Assembly: GCA_003561825.1 (NCBI GenBank)
Contig: PWVO01000020.1
Span: forward strand, 1-5,450
Direction of reading: 5' to 3'
Length of the DNA: 5,450 bases
Source: Candidatus Woesearchaeota archaeon
GTDB lineage: Archaea; Nanobdellota; Nanobdellia; Woesearchaeales; CG1-02-33-12
Under the pieces are notes generated by a model. The model worked only from the letters and a program-made list of their open reading frames with translations, did no database searches and was not told the DNA's origin. Below are positions 1 to 5,126 of the stretch, piece by piece. How positions within the stretch are numbered: the first letter of the stretch is position 1; each line of letters opens with the position of its first letter. The position numbers and the translations under genes were made by a program.

Positions 1-283
1 ATAATTCAAAAAGAAAAGCTGATGAGATAATGTCTTTTTCTTCTTGCTTTTTCTTAATTCTGCTATAAAGAAATGAGTCTTCTTTTTTTGTTCCAAAATA
101 ATCAAAGTAGTCTGAGACTCTTATTCTTTTTGAATGCTGGTCCCTGTATGATTCAAAAAGCCTTGATCTTTCTTCATTGCTGAATTCTCCATTTGCATTA
201 AGATAGTGAATTCTATTTAATTGAGAATACGGTGAACTGGGCCAAACAGATTCCCTGATTATTTCCATAAGTTTTTTTTGCAT
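1..283 (-). CDS. Unrecognised protein, N-terminal 94 codons (runs off window) or continuation of the preceding frame
   Basis: This frame stays open for 94 codons from the ATG at 283 to the window edge. The product starts MQKKLMEIIRESVWPSSPYS, continues through LNRIHYLNANGEFSNEERSR, a charged segment, VSDYFDYFG (57-64) and a lysine/glutamate-rich stretch (RIKKKQEEKD, 75-84). No known motif is recognised. In-frame TAG at 292-290 blocks any earlier start. AGGA (291-288) lies 4 nt before the ATG at 283, a modest Shine-Dalgarno sequence favouring independent initiation there; ATG 268 is an alternative. The 5' end overlaps the upstream 72-codon frame by 25 nt. The region's low G+C makes chance open frames somewhat less likely, since stops are AT-rich. 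The amino-acid mix is protein-like and soluble. The real length is unknown because the gene is cut by the window. Confidence 0.6.
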   Translation of the reverse strand, partial: MQKKLMEIIRESVWPSSPYSQLNRIHYLNANGEFSNEERSRLFESYRDQHSKRIRVSDYFDYFGTKKEDSFLYSRIKKKQEEKDIISSAFLFEL

Positions 284-477
284 TTTATCCTAGCAATTTC
301 AAGTCGATTTTCTAAAAGGAGGCTTGTACCAGTCAAGAGAAAAGCCTTTTCCAACAACATAATAATCCCTAATAGCTGGGTATGCCTTACGCATCTGTCT
401 ACGCCTGCCTTTAATGCTTCACTATTTAACTCTGAAAAATAATCATCAATTGTCCTAAATATCTTTTGCTCTGCCAT
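259..477 (-). CDS. Unrecognised 72-residue protein (may be the N-terminal part of a frameshifted gene)
   Basis: I do not recognise a family. The protein starts MAEQKIFRTIDDYFSEL, has a central hydrophobic helical stretch (LLGIIMLLEKAFLLTGTSLLLE, 35-56, interrupted by E43 and K44, so more like a buried helical pair than a clean membrane segment) and ends in a basic tail (ARIKCKKNLWK). Start choice is supported by a strong BRE/TATA about 27 nt upstream of the ATG, consistent with leaderless translation. Its codons (more TTA, TTG and ATT) and low G+C differ from the genes upstream. The last 25 nt overlap the next frame across an A8 run, where a -1 shift would join the two products. It could therefore be an independent small gene, the first half of a frameshifted gene, or the short product of a programmed frameshift. 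The promoter makes a real expressed gene likely. Confidence 0.6.
   Translation of the reverse strand: MAEQKIFRTIDDYFSELNSEALKAGVDRCVRHTQLLGIIMLLEKAFLLTGTSLLLENRLEIARIKCKKNLWK
271..280 (-). other. A8 homopolymer / candidate -1 slippery site
   Basis: The minus strand reads C-A8-C. In the frame of the 72-residue protein this is TGC AAA AAA AAC, which contains the classic -1 slippery heptamer A AAA AAC. A one-base backward slip enters the downstream frame as ...AAA AAA CTT ATG GAA, giving a continuous protein through to the window edge. A single missing A in the assembly or in the genome would produce the same picture. Confidence 0.45.
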
Positions 478-498
478 TTAATAAGAAAATAGTCCTTT

Positions 499-516
499 CT
501 TTATAAAATTTTCTTT
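499..516 (-). promoter_or_regulatory. Archaeal BRE/TATA promoter for the small downstream genes
   Basis: The minus strand reads AAAGAAAA (516-509, BRE-like, purine-rich) directly followed by TTTTATAAA (508-500), a near-ideal archaeal TATA box. The TATA centre lies about 27 nt upstream of the ATG at 477, predicting transcription start at or within a base or two of that ATG and hence a leaderless mRNA. This promoter separates the small-gene unit from the helicase-phosphoesterase unit. I see no strong T-tract terminator between the phosphoesterase stop and this promoter. Confidence 0.65.
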
Positions 517-557
517 GTTTGTTACTATTTAGTTATATCACAAGGCTTTGTTTTTCA

Positions 558-1322
558 TCAACGGCAAAGCAGGCCTGAGACTTTTCCGAAATAATACGGG
601 GAGCTTATTTCTGTTTCTGAGGCTCCGGGATTCTCAGGCAATACATAGACTTTGAAGTCTCTTATGCTTCCGGATAAGAAGGGGCTTAAGAGCTTTTCTG
701 TGAGTATGTCTGTGCCCTCTGTAAGGAGGCAGAATGAGGGTATTACTATGAGGTTTTTTGCTTTGTATTTTCCCTCGAGAAAGCATTTGTATTTCTCGAC
801 TCTGGATGAATCTCTTAATGATACTGCGGGATGCTCATGGGCTATTATTATTGTGCTGCATTTTTTGAGTGTTTGCTGTTCTGGGATCTCGTTTCCGTGG
901 ATTATGAGTGTTTTGCCAACTATGAAATGCTGGGCTACTGAGACTGATCTTTTCTGTGCTATGGGGCCTATGATTTTGTCGTGGTTTCCTCTTATTAAGA
1001 CTACTTCTTTGCAGTTTGAGGCCATGAGGTCTAGTGTTTTCAGTGTCTCTCTCCATTCCTGGTCTGAGATTTTGCCGAATTCGTGCTTTATGTCGCCGTT
1101 TACTATTATTTTTGAGAGCTTTATTCTTTTTTTTTCAAGGTGATTGAATATTCTGTTCAGCCTTGCTATTATGTCTTTGAACTGCATTCTCGGGACAAAG
1201 ATTCCCTGCTTGTTTAGGGCTTCTTCATAGCCTATGTGGAAATCTGCCATAACAAGGATGTTCTCTGCTTTTTCTTTGATAAGAAGCCCGAGGTCTGTTT
1301 TTTCAAAGTATTGTGTTTTCAT
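558..1322 (-). CDS. SbcD/Mre11-related metallophosphoesterase (putative nuclease partner of Lhr)
   Basis: The 254-residue protein belongs to the binuclear metallophosphoesterase superfamily, in the archaeal SbcD/Mre11-related group akin to the bacterial ligase-associated MPE/PdeM nucleases. Metal-ligand motifs appear in order: D27-x-H29 (ADFHIGYE), G76-D77 in NGDIKHEF, G112-N113-H114-D115 (RGNHD), H142 (IHGNE) and AHEHP (161-165, H162 and H164). The IPSFCLLTEGTD-to-LLSPFL stretch (194-215) matches the family C-terminal core. All ligands are present, so an active Mn-type phosphodiesterase or endonuclease is expected; the substrate is inferred. There is no signal peptide, so it is cytoplasmic. 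The start ATG overlaps the helicase TGA as ATGA, implying translational coupling. Bacterial clusters pair Lhr-Core with such an MPE nuclease, a ligase and an exonuclease; no ligase or exonuclease is seen here. Confidence 0.88.
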   Translation of the reverse strand: MKTQYFEKTDLGLLIKEKAENILVMADFHIGYEEALNKQGIFVPRMQFKDIIARLNRIFNHLEKKRIKLSKIIVNGDIKHEFGKISDQEWRETLKTLDLMASNCKEVVLIRGNHDKIIGPIAQKRSVSVAQHFIVGKTLIIHGNEIPEQQTLKKCSTIIIAHEHPAVSLRDSSRVEKYKCFLEGKYKAKNLIVIPSFCLLTEGTDILTEKLLSPFLSGSIRDFKVYVLPENPGASETEISSPYYFGKVSGLLCR

Positions 1323-3910
1323 TTTATTTTGTGCTCTTTTCCTATTTTTGCAAGTGTCATCTGGTGCATGCGGCGCAAAAACTCAAGCTTGTCTTCCATT
1401 TTGAGCATGTCAAGATGGCCCTGCATTACTAGATTAAGGGCAAATGGCGACGGGATTCTGGTTGTTATCTGCTTTACCTGTATTTTTCCGTCTTCTATTT
1501 CTTTAAGTATTTTTCTTGCGCTTTCTATGTCCATCAGGTCTTCTAAGACTTCTCTTTTTGCCTCTTTGAGTATTGAAAAATTGGGAGAGATTCTTTTGAC
1601 TGCGTTCATGAGTATCATTGAGGATACCTGCTGCCTGCCTACTCTTTTTTTCATGCCTCTGTAGTTTCTGAGTATCATGAGTGCTCTTGTTGCGCAGTGC
1701 CTGAACCTTCTTTTCAGGACTTCGGTTTTTTCTATTGCGGCATTCAGCACAAGGTCGAGCTTGTCTGACTTAAGTATGCGGAAGGGCTTTATTATGTTTA
1801 GGCCTTTTTCGCAGCTTATGAAAAATCCGTTGTCTGTTATTCCTATCTCAACATCGCGCTTGTTTATTCTTGAAACAGCAAATGCAACTGCTCTTGAGAG
1901 GACGTCATTTACCCTGCGGCCGTAAAGGCTGTGGAACACGTAGTATTTGTTGTTTTCTTCTATGTATTCCTCGATTATGAGCTTTTTTGATGTGGGGATC
2001 TCTGCGTAAAGGTACTGCTCTCTGAAGTAGTTGTATATTGCCTGTGCGCCGTTTTCATCAACATAAAGGTATGAGTTTATGAAGCTGATTATTTCTTTTT
2101 CTGAAAGCTTCTGCCTGAATTTATCGTCAAGGTACTGCCTGAGCTTTCCTATCTCTATGGCAAGGTCAAAGCTGAGTGGCAGGCTTTCTGATACCCAGGA
2201 TGGGATTGTGGGAGGCCTTGTTACTGATGAGCTTACATATGCGCTCATTCCTTTTGCATAGAGGAACTGGTATGTGCTTCCTCCGAGGACAAAGACATCG
2301 TTTTTCTTGAGCCTTTCAAGGAACGCCTCGTCTATCTTGCCGATGGTCTGCTCTCCGCATTTGACTGTTACAAATGTCTCATCGGGTATTGTGCCGATGT
2401 TTGTCATGTATGTTACTCTTGCGAGTTTTCCTCTTCTTCCTATCATGCCTGTTTCCTCGTCGTGCCAGATCTTTGCGTATACATGCCTGTCCTCGAGTGA
2501 GATGTATTTGCCTGCCAGAAAGTCTATTATTTCCCTGAAATCAGGGTATTCAAGTTTGCTGAAGGAGTAGCTGTTTTTTACAAGTGAAAAGAGGTCTTTT
2601 ATGTTTATTTTTTCTGAGATTGCTATTCCGTATATCTGCTGTGAGAGCACGTCAAGTGAGTTTTTTGGGAGGTGTATTCGGTCTATTTTTTCTTCTACTG
2701 CTGACTTGAGAAGGACTGAGCATTCAACAAGGTCATCCCTGTCAAGGACTATTATTCTTCCTTTGGAGATGTCATGGAGCTTGTGGCCTGATCTTCCGCA
2801 TCTCTGCAGTGCTCTTGCTACTGACTTTGGGGAGCCCAGGAGTATTACTAGGTCTATGTAGCCGATGTCTATGCCGAGCTCAAGTGATGTGCTTGATACT
2901 ACTGCCTTGAGCTTTCCTTCCCTTAGGCTTTTTTCAATTGTGTGCCTGTGTGTTTTTGAGAGGGAGCCGTGGTGTGCGCCTATGTTTTCTGTGTAGTTTT
3001 TGGGAAACTTGTTTTTGAGGTGGTCCACTACTCTTTCTGTTGCTGCTCTTGTGTTTGTAAATATAAGTGTTGTCTTGTGGTCCTGTATCAGCTTGTCTAT
3101 GAGCTCGTACATTGAGCGCTGCATTTCCTCGTGTGTTGTGTTTATCAGGTCAGGGACTGGGCTCAGGACTTTAAGGTCTGTTTTTTTTATGAACTGGACA
3201 TTGACTATTTTGCACGGCCTTGGGTTTTCTCCTTCAAAGCCTACAAGGAATTTTGCTATTTCTTCAAGCGGGCTTATTGTTGCGCTCAAGCCTATTCTGC
3301 ATATGTGATCTGAGTGCCTCTGGAGCCTTTCCAGGCTAAGGGAGAGGTGGACTCCTCTTTTGCTGTCTGCAAGTGCATGGATCTCGTCTATTATGCACCA
3401 TGAGACATTGTTGAGAAGCTCTTTGAATTTGATTGTTGAAAGGAGTATTGCTGCTGATTCTGGTGTTGTTATCAGGATGTGAGGGGGCTTTTTGAGCATT
3501 TTTGATTTTTCTGATGCTGTTGTGTCGCCTGTTCTTACCCCTATTCTTATGCCTAGGCCTTTTCCTGCTATTTCTTCTATTTCTTTCAGGGGCCCTGCCA
3601 GGTTTACTTCTATGTCATAGTTCAGGGCTTTTAATGGAGAGATGTAGATGCAGTATATTCTGTCTTCAAGTATGCCTTTTTCAGCTGAGTCAACCAGCTC
3701 GTTTATTACTGAGAGGAATGCTGTTAGTGTTTTTGTTGCTCCTGTTGGTGCTGATATAAGGACATTTGAGCGTGAGTGGACTTCCATTATCCCGTATAGC
3801 TGGGGGAGCGAGAACTCTTTAAACCTTGAGAAAAACCACTTTTTCACCAAGGGGTTCATTATTTTCTCAATGTCCTGGGCTTTGTCAGGATTCTGCTTGA
3901 ACTGTATCAT
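1319..3910 (-). CDS. lhr: Lhr-type (large helicase-related) SF2 ATP-dependent helicase
   Basis: The 863-residue protein is a superfamily 2 helicase of the Lhr-Core type, an ATP-driven 3'-to-5' nucleic-acid translocase in characterised relatives, linked to DNA repair and in some archaea to RNA processing. RecA domain 1 shows a Q-motif glutamine (Q37), motif I APTGATKT (54-61), Ia SPLKA (91-95), TGD (128-130), Ib TTPES (148-152), motif II DEIH (175-178) and motif III SAT (209-211). RecA domain 2 shows LIFTNTR (282-288), GAHHGSLS (311-318), motif V TSLELGIDIG (341-350) and motif VI QRCGRSGH (369-376). DEIH, AHHGSLS and the C-terminal IPSPFA (819-824) after a ~440-residue region are typical of Lhr. 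The length equals the core without the C-terminal extension of long bacterial Lhr proteins. Motif I is odd: threonine replaces the glycine before the catalytic lysine. The start lacks a Shine-Dalgarno sequence and suits leaderless expression. Its end overlaps the phosphoesterase gene. Confidence 0.93.
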   Translation of the reverse strand: MIQFKQNPDKAQDIEKIMNPLVKKWFFSRFKEFSLPQLYGIMEVHSRSNVLISAPTGATKTLTAFLSVINELVDSAEKGILEDRIYCIYISPLKALNYDIEVNLAGPLKEIEEIAGKGLGIRIGVRTGDTTASEKSKMLKKPPHILITTPESAAILLSTIKFKELLNNVSWCIIDEIHALADSKRGVHLSLSLERLQRHSDHICRIGLSATISPLEEIAKFLVGFEGENPRPCKIVNVQFIKKTDLKVLSPVPDLINTTHEEMQRSMYELIDKLIQDHKTTLIFTNTRAATERVVDHLKNKFPKNYTENIGAHHGSLSKTHRHTIEKSLREGKLKAVVSSTSLELGIDIGYIDLVILLGSPKSVARALQRCGRSGHKLHDISKGRIIVLDRDDLVECSVLLKSAVEEKIDRIHLPKNSLDVLSQQIYGIAISEKINIKDLFSLVKNSYSFSKLEYPDFREIIDFLAGKYISLEDRHVYAKIWHDEETGMIGRRGKLARVTYMTNIGTIPDETFVTVKCGEQTIGKIDEAFLERLKKNDVFVLGGSTYQFLYAKGMSAYVSSSVTRPPTIPSWVSESLPLSFDLAIEIGKLRQYLDDKFRQKLSEKEIISFINSYLYVDENGAQAIYNYFREQYLYAEIPTSKKLIIEEYIEENNKYYVFHSLYGRRVNDVLSRAVAFAVSRINKRDVEIGITDNGFFISCEKGLNIIKPFRILKSDKLDLVLNAAIEKTEVLKRRFRHCATRALMILRNYRGMKKRVGRQQVSSMILMNAVKRISPNFSILKEAKREVLEDLMDIESARKILKEIEDGKIQVKQITTRIPSPFALNLVMQGHLDMLKMEDKLEFLRRMHQMTLAKIGKEHKIK

Positions 3911-3924
3911 TATGAGGGATAAAT

Positions 3925-3947
3925 GCAGCTTTATTATTAAAAGCTGC
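3925..3947. repeat. Perfect 8-bp inverted repeat with 7-nt AT spacer
   Basis: The plus strand reads GCAGCTTT (3925-3932), ATTATTA (3933-3939), AAAGCTGC (3940-3947); the arms are exact reverse complements. The element lies between the rps12 terminator and the helicase start, and its AT spacer overlaps the predicted TATA box. It could be an operator dyad or an RNA hairpin on read-through transcript. No T-run follows it on either strand, so a simple hairpin terminator is less likely. Confidence 0.7.
3930..3942 (-). promoter_or_regulatory. Putative TATA box for the helicase-phosphoesterase unit
   Basis: The minus strand reads TTTTAATAATAAA here, centred about 26 nt upstream of the helicase ATG at 3910. 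That is the usual distance from an archaeal TATA box to the transcription start, so a leaderless or nearly leaderless mRNA is predicted. This agrees with the lack of a Shine-Dalgarno sequence before the ATG (ATTTATCCCTCATA). The box is AT-rich but not a perfect consensus, so this remains a prediction. Confidence 0.4.
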
Positions 3948-3965
3948 CGAAGAATTAATAATTAT

Positions 3966-3979
3966 CAGAGAAAAAAAGC
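3966..3979 (-). terminator. Poly-T terminator after rps12
   Basis: On the minus strand the rps12 TAA is followed by GC and then T7 (3977-3971), CTCTG. A pyrimidine-rich U-tract directly after the last gene is the typical archaeal intrinsic termination signal, which does not need a hairpin. It fits the end of the RNA polymerase/ribosomal unit. Termination may be only partial, since the next gene begins 69 nt on in the same orientation. Confidence 0.55.
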
Positions 3980-4417
3980 TTATTTTCTTGCTTTTTCTAT
4001 TTTTCCGCGTATTAGTGCATTCAGGGACTGGTCATTTACTTTTGTGACGCACCACCTTACGCCGCCTATGTCGCCTTTTGCGCGGCCCATTTTTCCGCCG
4101 ATGCACTCGATCATGACTTCATCATGCTCGTCAACAAGCTTGGTTGCGCCGTCGCCTGGAAGGAATGCTGTTACCTGCTTGCCGTTTTTTATTAGCTGGA
4201 CTCTTACGCATTTTCTCATTGCTGAGTTCGGCTGCTTTGCCTCAAGCTGGACTTTTTCAAGGATAATGCCTTTTGCCTGGGATGCTCCTCCAAGAGGATC
4301 AGACTTTTTCTTGAGGTCTAATGTCTTTCTGGTGTATTTTTTGCTGTTCCACCTGAAAGTGCCTCTTCGCTTTTTTAGCTTTTTTCCTGCATTTATTCCT
4401 GTTGCTTTGTTTCCCAT
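3980..4417 (-). CDS. rps12: Small-subunit ribosomal protein uS12 (S12/S23e)
   Basis: The 145-residue protein is ribosomal protein uS12, which sits at the decoding centre of the 30S subunit and affects tRNA selection accuracy. The hallmark block [10 protein letters not shown] (61-70) runs directly into [15 protein letters not shown], followed by the PGDG loop (87-90), DEHDEV (96-101) and [15 protein letters not shown]. These are archaeal/eukaryotic-type signatures, including the long basic N-terminus ([13 protein letters not shown]). The length is normal for archaeal uS12. The start ATG follows the nusA TAA by one nucleotide. I see no clear Shine-Dalgarno sequence, so translation is probably coupled to nusA. 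In many archaea rps7 and EF-2/EF-1 alpha genes follow; here the next sequence is a T-tract and a helicase gene, so the unit appears to end with this gene. Confidence 0.97.
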   Translation of the reverse strand: MGNKATGINAGKKLKKRRGTFRWNSKKYTRKTLDLKKKSDPLGGASQAKGIILEKVQLEAKQPNSAMRKCVRVQLIKNGKQVTAFLPGDGATKLVDEHDEVMIECIGGKMGRAKGDIGGVRWCVTKVNDQSLNALIRGKIEKARK

Positions 4418-4418
4418 T

Positions 4419-4835
4419 TTATATGACTTTTATTTCTTTTATGTCAAAATACCTTTTAACTATTTCCTCATAGTTCCTGAGGTTCTGGCCGCTCCTTCCT
4501 ATTAGCAGGCCTTTTGACTTTGTGTCATTGCCTGTTATTGTGACTATGCTGTCTTTTTCAGCAATGTCTTTTGCCTTTATAGGTGCTATGACATTTGACA
4601 CAAATGACTCAAGCCTGGGATTGAATTCTACTATTTTAATCTTTCTATTTAGCTTTTCCTGTATTTTTCTCACATTTGAGCCGCTTTTTCCTATTGCCTT
4701 TGCTATGTGGCCGCTCTGGACAACAAAGAAAAGCATTGAGTTACTATCTAAAAAGCAGTCTTTGAGCTTTGTGCCTGTAATGCTCTCAAAAAGAGACATG
4801 AATTTCATGTGTGTTATGTCATACTTAATTCTCAT
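4419..4835 (-). CDS. nusA: Archaeal NusA-like KH-domain transcription factor
   Basis: The 138-residue protein is the archaeal form of NusA. It consists of two tandem KH RNA-binding domains and lacks the N-terminal polymerase-binding and S1 domains of bacterial NusA. KH1 carries the loop IGKSG (48-52) in [18 protein letters not shown]2 carries IGRSG (112-116) in [16 protein letters not shown]. The N-terminal [13 protein letters not shown] segment (16-28) matches the conserved start of archaeal family members, which supports the ATG at 4835 even though the best Shine-Dalgarno sequence is spaced for an out-of-frame ATG at 4846. The family is linked by homology to transcription elongation or termination and RNA binding; its exact archaeal role is less well defined. 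It lies 11 nt after rpl30e and 1 nt before rps12, its usual genomic place. Confidence 0.95.
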   Translation of the reverse strand: MRIKYDITHMKFMSLFESITGTKLKDCFLDSNSMLFFVVQSGHIAKAIGKSGSNVRKIQEKLNRKIKIVEFNPRLESFVSNVIAPIKAKDIAEKDSIVTITGNDTKSKGLLIGRSGQNLRNYEEIVKRYFDIKEIKVI

Positions 4836-4846
4836 TCTAAAACCAT
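4832..4846 (-). other. Four-codon mini-ORF between rpl30e and nusA
   Basis: Immediately after the L30e TAA stop (4849-4847) comes an ATG (4846-4844) reading MVLE and then TGA. That TGA overlaps the nusA start codon as ATGA. An AAGGA sequence (4855-4851) lies 4 nt before this ATG but 15 nt before the nusA ATG, so the ribosome-binding site is spaced for the mini-ORF rather than for nusA. It may couple nusA translation to L30e or be chance. No peptide function is implied. Confidence 0.3.
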
Positions 4847-5125
4847 TTATTCCTTGAGCACGCCGAGCATTGATATAGAATACTGCTTTTTGCAGACAAT
4901 GCCCAGCTCGTCATTGGGCACTTTAAGCGGGATGATCTCAAATTTTGATGCTTTTGAAAAGCTTTCAAGATCTTTCATTCTCTGGGCAGGGCAGTTTGAT
5001 GCTGTGTAGACTTTTATTATTTTTCCGTTCCTGATGTTTTTCATTACACTTTTTGTGCCTACTGCAACATTTCCTTTTTTAAGCTCATCCTTTAGGCTGA
5101 TTTCTGAAGACTTTTTCTTTGCCAT
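4847..5125 (-). CDS. rpl30e: Large-subunit ribosomal protein L30e
   Basis: The 92-residue protein matches ribosomal protein L30e of the L7Ae/L30e/S12e/Gadd45 fold family, RNA-binding proteins of which several recognise kink-turn motifs. In archaea L30e is part of the 50S subunit. Visible signatures are the GTKSVMKNIRNGK segment (residues 23-35), the ASNCP motif (42-46) that sits at the RNA-binding face of the family, and NDELGIVCKK (71-80), corresponding to the usual NVELGTACGK block. The length is slightly below the common ~100 residues because both ends are short. The N-terminus is lysine-rich (MAKKK). The start is supported by a Shine-Dalgarno sequence 5 nt upstream and by the 1-nt gap after rpoA2. 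Its place between rpoA2 and nusA is the conserved archaeal arrangement. Confidence 0.94.
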   Translation of the reverse strand: MAKKKSSEISLKDELKKGNVAVGTKSVMKNIRNGKIIKVYTASNCPAQRMKDLESFSKASKFEIIPLKVPNDELGIVCKKQYSISMLGVLKE

Positions 5126-5126
5126 T

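Noticed and set aside
478..557. Possible terminator or RNA gene between the phosphoesterase and the small genes
   Set aside because: The minus strand has no long T-tract or convincing stem here. Only the BRE/TATA promoter can be supported.
835..1056. Minus-strand 73-codon frame inside the phosphoesterase gene
   Set aside because: It lies wholly within the phosphoesterase in another frame and its product is low-complexity (S, N, P, R rich), with no initiation signal.
652..1143. Plus-strand open frame of 163 codons antisense to the phosphoesterase gene
   Set aside because: The opposite frame carries all metallophosphoesterase metal-ligand motifs in order. The plus-strand product has no family resemblance and is a reading shadow.
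3925..3947. Inverted repeat as a hairpin terminator for rps12
   Set aside because: No T-run follows the stem on the minus strand, and a T7 tract closer to the rps12 stop already fits archaeal termination. A role as operator is preferred but unproven.
4437..4445. TATA-like ACATAAAAG about 26 nt before the rps12 ATG, as an internal promoter
   Set aside because: It lies in nusA codons, is weak, has no clear BRE, and the 1-nt gene spacing already explains expression from the upstream unit.
3648..4505. Long plus-strand open frame (285 codons) across the helicase 5' end, the intergenic gap and rps12
   Set aside because: It is antisense to two firmly identified genes, has no promoter or recognisable domain, and its product is rich in F, S and L, as expected from reading the complement of lysine- and alanine-rich genes.
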